Assembly (NCBI RefSeq): GCF_030253575.1
Contig: NC_080561.1
Coordinates: forward strand, 12,510,001 to 12,574,000
Direction: 5' to 3'
Length of the DNA stretch: 64,000 nt
From: Rhododendron vialii
Lineage: Eukaryota > Streptophyta > Magnoliopsida > Ericales > Ericaceae
Shown here: piece by piece, positions 29,685-41,502 of the stretch
How the letters are laid out: each line of letters opens with the position of its first letter
Numbering within the stretch: position 1 is the first letter of the stretch
Position numbers and translations under genes: made by a program
Notes under the pieces: generated by a model
What the model was told of the DNA's origin: nothing
What the model saw: only the letters and a program-made list of their open reading frames with translations
Databases searched by the model: none

Positions 29685-32600
29685 CTACTTCTTTACCTCC
29701 TCGTACTCTGCCTCGGGCGCCTGATCACCGCCCTGAGACCCTCCGGAACCTCCCCCCGAACCGCCCGACATGTGCTGCCCGATCTTCGAAACGGCTTTGT
29801 TGGCTGCATCAAGCTTGGCTTTAATCTCGTCGACGTTATCCTTCGCCATTGCGTCCCTCAAATCCTTAATAGAAGACTCTATCTCTGACACCACCTCGCT
29901 TGGTACTTTGTCCCTATACTCGTTCAAGCTCTTCTCAATGCTATAAATGGTGGTGTCAGCATTGTTTCTGACATCGATGAGAGCTTTCCTCTCTTGGTCT
30001 CTTTGGGCGTGCATCTCTGCTTCCTTCACCATCTTTTCAATCTCGTCTTCTGATAGGCCTCCTGAGGAACGAATGGTGATCTGTTGTTCTTTACCAGTAG
30101 TCTTGTCCTTGGCGGATACCGTGACAATACCATTGGCGTCGATGTCGAAGGTGACTTCTATCTGAGGTATGCCTCTAGGAGACGGTGGAATGCCCACGAG
30201 CTCGAATTCACCAAGCATTTTGTTGTCTGATGCCATCTCACGCTCGCCTTGAAGAACTTTAATACCCACCTGAGTTTGGTTGTCAGCAGCTGTAGAGAAC
30301 ACCTGAGGTAACAAGTCCCAGTCAAAAACTACCTCAAATATCACAGCAGATTCATACCAGGCAACAAAAACTCCAGCGGTTAATATAGCAGTTGCTGCAC
30401 TTCCACTGTTCTTACTCTGCAATTGTTTTATTCAACGAGAATGCAACCATGTGTGAACAGCAAGTGACTATACATTCAATCTGTGAGAAGTGCAATGGCA
30501 ATGGCAATCCCACTGCCAAAGCATTTTCTTACTATATTGGCAACCCATCTTACTGTTGAAATACCCTGGTATCGTTGGTACAATTTATCTGCAGTCAATT
30601 TTATGCATGGATACAGGTGCATATGTGTGGGCACCAGCATGTCCAGGTGTCAGACACCCGCAAACCCTCCATATCATGAAATGGGATAAGCATAAGTTGG
30701 CCACGAGCATGTGGATGCATTGAGAAAATTTACAGAAGTATGCGTACAATAATCAACCATGGGATGTTGGACTTGCTAATGAATGTACATGGACTTGAAG
30801 CAAATGTCACGCGGAAATTTGGTATCTACCTCTCCCCATGAGAGACTCTATAATGTATGTTACATTTTAATAAATATAAGCTGTTTCTTTTTTGAAACGG
30901 TGGGAGGTTAAAGGATCAAATTGTCCATTTTAGTTTGCCTTATCGTATCCAGCGGACACATGTACATTGGCAAAAATCAAAGATTCCACATAACATTTGT
31001 TTCAACCAATGAGATACTTCACTGTTAAAAAAGAGCCCGTGAGATATTCAATTGGACCACAAATACCGTATCAGGAAATATGATCCCTAACAAAATAAAA
31101 TCAAATCAAAGGTTGAAGACTGAAGTGTCACCTGGCTTTTCTTCGTTGGAATGGTCGTGTTCCTATTGATCAATCGGGTGAAAATACCCCCAAGTGTCTC
31201 AATACCAAGGGAGAGAGGAGTTACATCAAGGAGAAGCAACTCCTTAACATCTCCACGAAGAATACCGCCCTGGATTGCAGCTCCCATAGCCACCGCCTCA
31301 TCCGGATTTACTCCTTTACTTGGAGTCTTACCAAATATTTCTTGTACCACTTCTTGCACTTTTGGAACGCGAGTCATTCCTCCAACAAGAAGAACCTCAT
31401 CCACCTCCTTGGTTGTTATCCCTGCATCCTTCAAACAGCTCTTGCATGGATTCTTAGTCCTCTCAATCAGGTCATTAACCAAGGCCTCGAATTTTGACCT
31501 GGTCAATGTGATATTCAAGTGCTTTGCACCAGAGGAATCGGCAGTGATGAATGGAAGGTTGATATCAGTCTGAGATGTAGACGACAGCTCAATTTTAGCC
31601 TTTTCGGCCGCTTCTCTAAGCCTCTGGAGGGCAAGCCTGTCTTTTGACAGATCAATACCCTCTGTTCTTTTGAACTCGCTCACTAAGAATTCTAGCAGAG
31701 TATTGTCAAAGTCTTCTCCTCCCAAAAATGTATCACCGTTCGTTGCTTTTACCTGCATTGGAGTAAATTGTGAATACACCCGAGTACGATTGAAAACTAC
31801 GGAGAATAAGCCTCTGCTCATTTCAAGGTAAAAAGTTTTACCATGAAAATTGATTCCTACGTAAAATTTTATTGGTACATCTATTTTTTGGACGGTTGGT
31901 TGTAGCTTTTATGGATTATTGGATTGGCATGTACTACCCCTCAAAATGGGTGGCCTTATAAAATCCTCCCAAGACCTTAAAGCACATTAGCACGCACAAC
32001 AAATATCAAAATTTCAGCACACGCACCATAATGACTTATGGTCCTGTACCCGATAAGCTGATTTCCATCCATTATGCATAACACAATTTCTTGAGAAAAA
32101 TATTTTGCCCCATTTTATGCAACATAACAAAAAAAAAATCAAGAAATCATTTTTGAGGAAAATATTTAACATGCGCCTAAACAAAAATCTACCACCATAC
32201 CTCAAAAACACCATTAGATATTTCCAGAATGGAAACATCAAAGGTTCCACCACCGAGATCAAAAACCGCTACAAGACCCTCCTTGTTGTTCAAACCATAC
32301 GAAAGTGCAGCAGCAGTAGGCTCATTAATGATTCTCTGCACATCAAGGCCAGCAATTCGCCCAGCATCCTTTGTTGCTTGTCTCTGGGCATCATTGAAAT
32401 AAGCCGGTACAGTGATAACAGCTTTTGTGACCGTCTTTCCTAAATATGATTCTGCAGTCTCTTTCATCTTGGTCAGAACGAATGCTCCAATTTGGCTAGG
32501 AGAATATTGCTGCCCGTTGACTTCAACCCAAGCGTCTCCATTAGGAGCCCTGACTATCTTGTATGGAACCATTTTCATTTCTTTCTGTGTTTGGGGGTCA

Positions 32601-34530
32601 TCAAAGCGCCTTCCGATGAGACGCTTTGTCCCAAAAACAGTATTTGTTGGGTTGGTCACAGCTTGACGTTTGGCAGGGGTACCCACAAGCAGCTCTCCCT
32701 TTTGATTAAAGGCAATGACTGATGGTGTGGTACGAGATCCCTCAGAATTTTCAATAACTTTGGGAGTCTGCAGAAAATATCAGTGTCAGTAATCAGCTTT
32801 CAAACCTTACATCAATGTCTCCACACAGAAAGAAAGAGTAAATACTGAGACCGAAACTATCTGACCTTGCCCTCCATTACTGAAACACACGAGTTTGTTG
32901 TACCCAAATCAATCCCAATAACATCATTTCCAGCAGGCTTTGTACTGGTTCAGAAAGGAAAAAGGTCAGAGGCTCAGAAAGGAAAAAGGTCAGAGGCAAT
33001 GAGAAAGAAAATGCTGAAACACCTTTCAAGAGAGAATCTAATCTGGGATACCTAAATGGCCTTGTTAAACTTGCCCATTTTGTACCAAAGTGTGAGGGCG
33101 CCCACAACGGCTTGGCATTTCCAGTCAACTGAAAGTGCAACACGAATACAACACACAGTTAGCAGTTTTCCACAGACACTGTCTATCAATAGTAGCAATG
33201 TAAATATTTTGTTATCAGTTTCCACACACATCAACACACATGATATCTAGCTTAAATAAAAATGCATATGAAATACACGGTTTGGTTTTATTTATGCAAA
33301 CGAATAATAGAGTACAAGGATCACATGTTATAGCTAACAATAACAATAGATAAAAGGGCGTCACTAATCAATTTTCCATGACACAAGCGACACAATTTTA
33401 AGTCATTTCCAAACTACAACCACGTAAGAAATTCAAAAGGAACATTCTGTATATGTAAATACCGCCTACTAACTGACTCTCTGTGAGCATTAGACAGTTA
33501 AGCAATTAAAAAAGGCCCATCGAAAAAGCAACTAAAGATATGTATTGAAGCTCAACGGTGAACTTGGTAAACAAACAAGAATTTCACAAAATCAAATGCA
33601 AGTCGAGGGAAGTCAATAAATGACATTAGGAAACAATGAACGCGGCATGACCACTTCCCATCACCTCAATAACTATAAGGCCCCAAGTAGAATTTACAAT
33701 CACATGGCCAGCATATCTAGAAAAAAAAAAAAAAAAATGATCACATTCAAACCTGAAAATACAAATTTTGGTTACAGAACAAAGAATCATGGTATTAGAT
33801 TTAACTTCCATAGACTACAAGTGCAGGTAAGCAAATGTGGAGATATAGTCGCAATACCAGAAAATAAAAACCACACAAAGTGAAATAAATTAAGAATAAT
33901 CCACAACAGGATGAAATTCTTGTCATAAATGCTGCAAAAACAATAGTACTGAAGTTCATATAATCATACGAAATAACAGACGAACAAAATGAAAAACCTC
34001 AGCGCATTTCTACTAGCAGCGCTAACAAGGAAAAACCCCAGTACTAACGGAAACAAATGAAATGAAAAACGAAAAAACATATACATGCATATTCAGAAGA
34101 ATCAGAACATACAAGGACCCTTCCGCTAGCTCGGAAACATTGGCTTTGCTTGAAATTAGAGAAGAAAACACAATCTAATAAATCAACGAGACCATAAAAC
34201 CCCCAGTAAGAATGAATTTAACAGAAATGGAACCACAAACTTCGAAATTCAAAACTGAACTTCACAATAATCCGAGCACATCAACTCCAAGGGGTCGGTC
34301 TCCAGGATTAATCGAAGCCGACACCTGAGTTATCAAAAAATAATCCGACCACATCGAATCCAAATCCAAAACAGAAAAACTAGCAGAGATCGACAGCGAA
34401 TACATCAAATGATATAATAATCATATAAACACGTATATAATTTGCAAATACGTACGGATTTGTAAGTGGATAGGGACGCGGAAGCGAGGTCGCGTCGGCG
34501 GAGAGATCTGAGCAGAACAGCTGTCGCCAT
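29685..34530 (-). CDS. mtHSC70: Mitochondrial heat-shock protein 70 (mtHsc70)
   Basis: Six coding exons on minus: 34530-34456, 33128-33052, 32944-32866, 32767-32201, 31752-31132, 30302-29685. All junctions are GT-AG and in phase; total 678 aa plus TAG. The N-terminus [20 protein letters not shown] is an Arg/Ser/Ala-rich amphipathic mitochondrial presequence. Phosphate-binding [11 protein letters not shown] lies at about 60-70 and [12 protein letters not shown] in exon 4; the substrate-binding domain is in exon 6. It ends EEVKK, not the cytosolic EEVD. Length matches plant mitochondrial Hsp70 (about 680 aa). Known role: ATP-driven matrix chaperone for protein import and folding, with J-domain and GrpE partners. 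Intron 1 (1327 bp) is longest. The intron at 32945-33051 contains a 23-bp tandem duplication. The 5' leader carries (CT)n on the coding strand. Confidence 0.96.
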
Positions 34531-34660
34531 TTGGTGGAACGGTGGGAGGAGCGAGAGAGGTTTAGTGGAGGTGATGAGAGAGAGTATTAGGGTTTAGGGT
34601 TTTGTTGATGAGAGAGAGAGAACTGTCCGTGTGTGTGTGCCGTTTTCTCTTCTTGTGAAA
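34531..34660 (-). promoter_or_regulatory. mtHsc70 5' leader/promoter-proximal region
   Basis: Upstream of the ATG the coding strand carries CTCTCTCTC tracts (34608-34622) and AACCCTAA text, common in plant housekeeping 5' leaders. No heat-shock element is convincingly seen. The start site cannot be placed. Confidence 0.35.
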
Positions 34661-34820
34661 GAGGCAAAAAACCCTTCGTTATGTGGCGGTGGAGTTTTAA
34701 CGGGGGTTTATCTTCTAGATGAGTCCAGGGCCTTTGTCAAAGGCACTTGTGTTGAACAAGTGGAAATCGAGGTTTGGTTTAATACTGTCCGTCTATACCC
34801 ATTTAGGAAGAAATTTTTAA

Positions 34821-34970
34821 GAGAAATGCTAAGTACAAAGAAAATGGACAAAGAATTTACTTTTAAAGTGTACATGAACGGCTTAAATGCATTGCACACT
34901 GAATCTGAGCCGTTCATGTACACTTTAAGGGTCAATTCTTTGTTTATTTTCTTTGTCCCTAGCACTCCTC
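34821..34970. mobile_element. Mutator-type MITE with perfect 9-bp TSD
   Basis: TSD AATTTTTAA at 34812-34820 and 34971-34979 is identical. Inverted ends GAGAAATGCTAAGTACAAAG and GAGGAGTGCTAGGGACAAAG (complement of right). The 150-bp element is almost wholly palindromic (arms meet at AAAGTGTACATGAACGGCT). Related in its termini to the MITE at 51585-51761. Confidence 0.85.
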
Positions 34971-35003
34971 AATTTTTAAAGTGTTTGGGTGAGTACTACG
35001 GAG

Positions 35004-36023
35004 TAGGGCTGTTACGAACCCGACCGGACCGAAAAAGACTGAAAAAACCGACCGATCGGTTCGGTCTTCGGTCGGTCCAAGGGAGTTTTTTTTCGGTTCG
35101 GGGTGAACCGAACCGAACCGAACTTAGGTCGGTTCGGTCTCGGTTTTCTAGAAATCTATACCGACCGAACCGAACCGAATGCGGACCGAACCGACCGAAC
35201 TATATATTTTATATATTTATATAAATTGTTTTAATTTTCTGGCTCTTATTGTTTTAAATTGTTAACTTCCAACAAAATTTTGAACGGTTAACTTTTGGCT
35301 CTTACTTTTTTTTTTGGAATTTCATTGCTTGATTTATTTACTTTGTTACTCTCATTGATTAGATCAAGTATAGTTTTTAGGACTTGACTTGAAAGAGGGG
35401 GCCTAGGGGTGATATTACTTACCAACCCAATTTCTTCTGCCTAGATTGGGAATGCTATTCCACACATTGGCTCAATTCTACACCTTAAATAACCGTGGCT
35501 TTTTCTTTTCCTTTTGAATAAAGCGGAGCTGAGTGAAGATGGGGACGTTTTTGCAAAATTTTCCAATCGATTGCTCTCTCTGTTCTAAATTACTTTAACT
35601 CCTCCAAATTATATATAGTAGTGTAGAAGATATTTCCAATCGATTGAAAAAAAAAAAAAAAAAAGGTGGAAGAGTACTTGTGAAAGTTGTAATTGTTTGA
35701 GCATACTTGTTGTATGTTAATTTTTTTTTCAATTGGTGTTTGAAAAAAAAGAAAGAAGGTACAAACTGTACAATGGCCCAAATATGGGTGAAAAAATGGT
35801 CCAAACATAGCCCGTAGTCTATTGTTAGTTTTTAGAATGGCCCAACTAAGGCCCATTTCGGGCGGACCGAACGCCCCGACCGCCCCGACCGAACTGAACC
35901 CACCCCGAACCGAACCGAACCGAAATTAATACCGGTCGGGATCGGTCTCCGGACTATGTACCCCGAACCCGATCGGGGTGCGGCAAATCCACCCCGAACC
36001 GAACCGACCGAATAACACCCCTA
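35004..36023. mobile_element. Non-autonomous hAT element made of CCGAACCGAAC motifs
   Basis: Ends TAGGGCTGTTACGAACCCGA and (complement) TAGGGGTGTTATTCGGTCGG. Perfect 8-bp TSD CTACGGAG at 34996-35003 and 36024-36031. Subterminal arrays of CCGACCGAACCGAA / GGTTCGGT sit at both ends (35020-35200; 35865-36010). The interior is AT-rich with poly(A)/poly(T) tracts and no transposase. It is nested in an older inverted-repeat element: joining the flanks at the TSD restores GGGTGAGTACTACGGAGTGC. Confidence 0.9.
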
Positions 36024-36147
36024 CTACGGAGTGCCTGCTCGATGAATCCAGACTGTCTATTTCGATTTTGGACAACTTGAATTCGGAGAGAAAAAAATGA
36101 GAGAGAAAGAGGAGAGAGTGGTGGGGTGAGAGGAGAGAGAGGATTTC

Positions 36148-37068
36148 AATCTGAGTCGTCTAACACACTTTTGGACCGCTCGAACGGACTACTCAAGCAC
36201 CACCTGAGTACAGTCATGTTGTACCCACCCGATAACCAAAAACTTCGGATCCCCTATCCCAATCCATTTGTCCGACCTCCATATCCCAATCCTCATCAAG
36301 CGACACGTGTCACTCCTACCAAAACCCAAAGGTCACCCCACACCCAATCTCTCTCCCTTCACCCTTGTCTTATCCATCTGCTACCATGACTTCACGCACT
36401 CGACGACGACGTTTCTAGAATTGCCGCCTTCTGCTCTCACCCCGCCGACGGCAGCGGCGTCGAAGACTCCTCCGACCCTACAAAACCTAATCACGCCACT
36501 CCGAACGGTAAACGCACCTTCGAGCGGCCTATCGTTTCTTTTGAGATCTAAACCCTTTCCCCCTTTGATACGTCTCTCTCTCCCTCTCTCGCTCTCTACA
36601 CACACACGCAAAATATATACACACATCCAACAGTACTTGTGCAAAAATGTATTTCTGTTTTCCAATTCCGATTTTAATTTTGTTAGGTTCTAAATTTCAT
36701 GAATTAGGTTTTTGTTGCTTCTACTTGGGCTCGTGGGGATTGAATGAGATGTGGGCATCGATGAGTGACAGAGTGAGAGAGGCTTGTGTGAATTAGGTTT
36801 TTGGAAAGAGGTAGCAGGGGAGAAGACAAGGTGAAGGGGAGGGATTGGGTGTGCTGTGACCTTTTAGGTTTTGGTAGGAGGGACACGTGTCGCTTGATGA
36901 GGACTGGGACAGGGAGGTCGCACAGAGGGATTGGGACAGGGGATCCGAAGAGAGAGAGGGTTTCAATTTGAGTCGTCTAACACACTTTTGGATAGCTCGG
37001 ACGGACTGCTCGAGTACCACCTGAGTACAATCATGTGGTACCCACCCGATACCCAAAAATTTCTTTTA
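36148..37068. repeat. Two ~105-bp direct copies of a GGGTG-family MITE end
   Basis: TCGTCTAACACACTTTTGGA through ACCCACCCGATAACCAAAAA (36155-36242) is repeated at 36972-37060 with about 15% differences. They are right-end copies of the Mutator-type MITE family seen at 8601, 40809 and 43342, and flank the inverted-repeat element at 36243-36950. Confidence 0.7.
36243..36950. mobile_element. Element with ~130-bp inverted repeats and a GC-rich core (Pack-MULE candidate)
   Basis: The left arm CTTCGGATCCCCTATCCCAA (36243) to about 36375 is inverted at about 36820-36950 (complement CTTCGGATCCCCTGTCCCAA). The core at 36385-36530 is much more GC-rich than its surroundings and open in both orientations (+: LPPSALTPPTAAASKTPPTL), like a captured first exon. 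No TSD is found, so Mutator type is inference. Confidence 0.5.
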
Positions 37069-38225
37069 TTTAAGTGTTATTTTTGTTCACCCATTTAGAA
37101 AGTAGTAGATGAATATTACACATATATGATGGGTGAGATTCACACAGATATTATTTCGATAATCTGAGTCGTTTATATTGTAAATATTATTCGTTAAATG
37201 TTACATTCAAATAATTAAATTGGATATCGATGAGTATTTGATCTAATCAATCAAACTCTTGGTACAAATATTGCAGGTCAAGAAAGTAACTATTTTACTC
37301 AATAACGTACTTACTGAAATCTAGTTTAAGTTGATTTTTTGTACAAATTGTTAAAAATCAAAACCTCTAAAACTCCATATAGATCATTGAGTCGGGATTC
37401 TTTATAAATCCTATGTGAAGAGGTAATATTCATATATTTTTCAAGTGGGCAAGGCATGACACAATGAGACATGACATATACATGCTTCTCTCTTTGCTAG
37501 GAAAGACATGGCACGACATATCACCGGGTTAGGCAAAATATCACAAGAAATTATGATAGATAGTTTTTTTTTTGGGCTAGGCAAAATATCACAAGAAATT
37601 ATGATAGATAGTTTTTTTTTTTTTTTTTTGGAGTTCGCTATGTTGGTGGTCCTAGTTATATATGTTGGGTGCTTCGCTGGCTTTCTGAAGATATGATCTG
37701 TCACGTCGAAAGGGTTCGAGGGTAGCGTCACAAAAACCTTAACAAGAGTATAATATTCCCGACATCTGAACGGAGCTCCAGAGTTTTCGGAGGAAGCTCT
37801 GAGCTCTCTCGCCCCTCTCTGTTCATGACATTTTGTTTAGTCTCTCGGATCCAATTGAGCCTTTACCTTGCAGTCTGGCCCAAAAAAAGGCCCATTTCGG
37901 CAATTTTAAAACCGAATTCAAAACCATGACTGCTTGGGCTTGGCCAATAACTGTTAGCTGCCTGGCACTATCTTGGGCTCATTTAAGCCAAGTCAACGAA
38001 TGGGCTGTCCAATTCCAAGGCAAGTAGCAACTTGGCATAACAACTTTGGGCCTTGATAAAGAGAAATTGTTCATTCGGGCTGGACCATAATGTGTGCGGT
38101 CCTACACACTCTTCATATACTCCGTACATTTTATTGGTTTCTATTGATGTAATTTTGATACTTGTATTCTCTTGTTGCTTGAAATTAAAAAATTGGGTTT
38201 CATTATTAAAGGATAAAAATAAAAG
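37069..38225. other. Intergenic DNA; 49-bp tandem repeat at 37529-37630
   Basis: GGCAAAATATCACAAGAAAT followed by TATGATAGATAG and a T run occurs twice in direct order (about 37531 and 37580). The remaining sequence (37700-38225) has promoter-like CT/GA tracts but no recognisable gene. Confidence 0.45.
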
Positions 38226-38356
38226 GGAAAATAACGGCCGAAGACGTATTTTGATAATTAATACCCATCAAGGACATGCTTAGAATATTTGTTAATGTTA
38301 AAAATGTCCTGAACAGGTATTAATTATCAAAACACGTCATTGGCCGTCATTTTCAA
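38226..38356. mobile_element. Palindromic MITE
   Basis: AAAATAACGGCCGAAGACGT and complement of right end AAAATGACGGCCAATGACGT pair, continuing through TTTTGATAATTAATACC. About 131 bp, non-coding. Confidence 0.65.
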
Positions 38357-38669
38357 AAAAAAAATAAAAATACATTCGATTGGTTTAACTTGTAAGGCTT
38401 CGAGACCAATGGTCTCTGAATAACTCTTTCACGAATACAAATCGGACAAAAGGAAGTTTAGGGGGGTCAAAGCACCCTTAAAGTTTTGAGTAACCACATT
38501 TGGGGGTGTTTCTGTTAAGCATTAAGTTATGGACTATTTTTTGTAATCTAAAAATGTCAAGTTATTTTCACTAATCTATAAATTGTAGAAAACGTGTTGG
38601 TTGTAGAAAAAAAATGTCTTGGATGTTTTAATTTAATGAAAATAACTTAATTTTTGACAAAAAAATTTA

Positions 38670-38884
38670 CTCCCTCCAACCCAAATTCTTTGTCCGGTCA
38701 GCAAAACGGAGTATTAAAAATAATGCAATTTTTTCAAGAAAAAATTTAAATTTTTTTCACAAATTAAAAATACTCATTGATATATAGTAAGTTGTTGAAA
38801 AACTTTTGTTTTTTTCTTGAAAAAATTGTATTATTTTTAACACTTCGTTTTGTAGACCGGACAAAAAATTTGGAACGAAGGGGG
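38670..38884. mobile_element. Stowaway MITE
   Basis: Ends CTCCCTCCAACCCAAATTCT and (complement) CCCCCTTCGTTCCAAATTTT with TA on both sides (38668-38669, 38885-38886). Inner arms TTTGTCCGGTC also pair. Confidence 0.75.
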
Positions 38885-39089
38885 TACTTTAGTATGAACT
38901 ACTTTACAAAAGTCAATAGTGCAAATTTTTTAGTGAAGACAGGGCTTCACGTATACTTTGGTATTCATAATTTAAAAAATGTGTTTTCGTCCTTTCACTC
39001 TTTGATAACCTTACTTTAGCCCTTTTAAAACTAATTTTTGAAACACAGTTTCCTTGAATTTGAAACCATTATACATTTGCAGCCCTTTT

Positions 39090-40243
39090 TTTGGAAGATC
39101 AATGACCTTCATAGATAGCAAGAAAAGTACAACTGTATTATCACCTTACAATATAAAGAGCGTCAACGACGAACGAAAACCTATTAAAAGTCTAAGGAGC
39201 AGAACACAAAGTACTGGTTTGCAAAACACAAAATACACAAAAGCTATGCTATCACCCGAAGATAAAGACCAACAAAAGGCCTAGGAATGCCGACGACGAG
39301 TGAAGACCAACAAAAGGCTTGAGGAACGGAGCACTGTGAGAAAGGTGTGTAAAATGTGTGTGCGGCAAAACAAGAACATAGCATAAACAAATACAACTAG
39401 AAACATATATACAACAAAACATAGTAAACTAAAACTAATGCATCTCAAAAGAACTGCAATCGTTGAAAGCATCACTGGCATTGAGCAAGCCAAACAAACC
39501 AGAAATGGACATGTCATCAATTATACGAGCACCCATCTGGTCATATGGCACCATCAAACCTTGAGGAGATGAGCCCCACATATAAGGCGGTGTTTGGCGT
39601 TGAAAAGCGCCACCACATCGAGCTAGCCACTTGATCTCTACCACATAAACCTGCAACAAGATAGCCAAAAAAAACCCCAAAGCACAAGGCATGCATGAAT
39701 GCACCACAACTTGCATCAAACGTCCCAAAGATAAACCACACAAGAAACACCAGACACATGCATAAGCCAGACTCGAGAAGACTGATCGAACTGGACATGG
39801 AAGCTAGGGGAGAACGAAAGGGAAAGCGGATTCGATTGGAGAGGGAAGATAGAAGAAGGGAGAACAAAGAGAGTCCCAATCGGACGGGAAGGGGAGAGCC
39901 GAAAAGGGGGGATCCGATTGGAACAAAGGGACAGCCGATCGAACTGGGGAACGGGAGACCGGAGAGGGGGAAGCCGATCGCCTGTGGACATGAGAAAGAG
40001 GGGAAACCCCTGCTGCCCGACGGGGAGGGGCTGATCGGAGTGGGGGGTCGAGCGATCGGGGAAGAAGGGAAGTCATGCGTGCATATCCGACGCCCAAGCA
40101 AGGCATTGGGAACTTGGGTTGGAGTGGCAGATTTGAGGTGGTTGGGGTGCTAATCTGTGGAGGAGAGGGGCGGTGGTCGCCAGACGCCGAAAATGCTCCC
40201 AGCACTAGAAAAGTAGGCTTGAGAGATGCTTATTCAAAGTAGC
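39090..40243 (-). mobile_element. Retroposed transcript copy with 14-bp TSD
   Basis: TTTGCAGCCCTTTT occurs at 39076-39089 and 40244-40257, flanking a minus-strand copy that starts GCTACTTTGAATAAGCATCT, has a GC-rich 5' part (39780-40200) and ends GGTCATTGATCTTCC plus an A run at the TSD. TSD of this length plus poly(A) indicates LINE-mediated retroposition. Minus-strand ORFs at 39541-40101 and 39435-39743 lack a recognisable domain; one contains TPPYMWGSSPQGLMVPY, faintly like the PPYMWG motif of G-box-binding bZIP factors. It could be a processed host transcript or a non-autonomous LINE/SINE. Confidence 0.7.
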
Positions 40244-40257
40244 TTTGCAGCCCTTTT

Positions 40258-40808
40258 GAATTCAATGGTTTGGTACTTTGGTGGGAAACAAAAAGAATAC
40301 AAAAGAGAATTTCTCAGTGCTTATTTAAATAAATAGCTGAAAAATAATTTGGAATAGGCACATTTGCTGGAGCTACTTTGTTTATTCGACGAAAAACATA
40401 ACCATTTTCTTATTATAAAATCACTCGATGCACAAGAGCTGTTAGCGCCTTTTTATCAAATTATTGCATGCTCGCTGAATAGATAGGGTCCAATCTAACC
40501 GCGAAAAGTAATTCCTCTTATCAAATCTACAAAAGACGTGTTATAGATTACCTCACGTGTTCTTCTACAAATTATATAACCGCAAGTGATTCATTTTATT
40601 AGTACCTCATAACTATTCAAGTAATAAGTGTCAAATTAATCAGTATAAATAAGATTACATAAACCACATCCTATTTATTATTTAATATTGCCTGATACCC
40701 CTGAGAGTGGATGGGTATCTCTCAGGTAAGAGTTAAATACACTTTGGGCCCGGCAAGCTCAAGATGACGTGATCTCATTACTGGGTCGCAATTTTATTCT
40801 CTTTCATA
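40258..40808. other. Intergenic DNA, nothing recognised
   Basis: AT-rich, no ORF above about 50 codons and no clear repeat. Confidence 0.3.
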
Positions 40809-41049
40809 GGAGAAATTTTTGGGTGTCGGGTGACTACCACGTGGTACCCGAGTAGCTCATCCGAACCATCTAAAAGTGAGTTGGATGACTTAGATTAAAA
40901 CTATCACTCTCCTCTCACCCTACCACTCTCTTCTCTTTCTCTCTCCTTTTCTTTCTCTCCAAATCCGAGCCGTCCAAATCCAAAATGGGTGGCCCAGATG
41001 TGCCGAGTGGGTACCACGTGGTACCCACCCGGCACCCAAATTTTTTTCC
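40809..41049. mobile_element. Mutator-type MITE of the GAGAAATTTTTGGGTG family
   Basis: Left GAGAAATTTTTGGGTGTCGG and complement of right AAAAAAATTTGGGTGCCGGG pair over about 40 bp including ACCACGTGGTACCC, itself a G-box-like palindrome present in both arms. A possible 9-bp TSD (CTTTCATAG/CTTTCCAAC) matches at only 6 of 9. Confidence 0.6.
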
Positions 41050-41277
41050 TTTCCAACATTTATTTTGGGAGCGGGGACCTGCTGGGCAATTGGGATAGCA
41101 TGGGTGTTGTCCATAAATTACGTCGTTTTGGATCAAGAAACCATTCCCCCTTGGTACTTGTTTGGTGCCCAATAAATGGGCAAGAGAACATTAAATTAAG
41201 AAAACAGATTAATAAACCATTAATCAAGAGTAGTCAAACACTCTGATTTTAGATTAACCTATCGGAGGGAGCTATTT

Positions 41278-41502
41278 CTTTTTGTACAAATCAATAAAAA
41301 ATATTTTAAGAGCGACAAATGGTTTGAATCATCTTTGTATGATCCAAAATGGACCCCACAAAAAAATCAATACTGATTTAATGATTTTTTTGCGGGGCCC
41401 ATTTTTAATGATTTTTTTTTTTGCGGGATCCATTTTGGATGCTACAAAGATGGTTCAAACTGTTTGTTGCTCTTAAAATATTTTTTTATTGATTTGTACA
41501 AA
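41278..41502. mobile_element. Long palindrome (foldback MITE), ~80-bp arms
   Basis: TTTTTGTACAAATCAATAAA... and the complement of the right end TTTTGTACAAATCAATAAAA pair through TTTAAGAGC.ACAAA and CATCTTTGTA..ATCCAAAATGGA. The centre contains an internal ATGATTTTTTTGCGGG duplication. Partly similar text occurs at 48730-48980. Confidence 0.75.

Noticed and set aside
31151..31573. 140-aa plus ORF opposite mtHsc70
   Set aside because: Antisense shadow of exon 5 of mtHsc70.
39435..39743. G-box-binding factor (bZIP) exon
   Set aside because: Only a PPYMWG motif resembles GBF proteins; the rest (MGARIIDDMSISGLFG) does not, and the locus is a retroposed insert.
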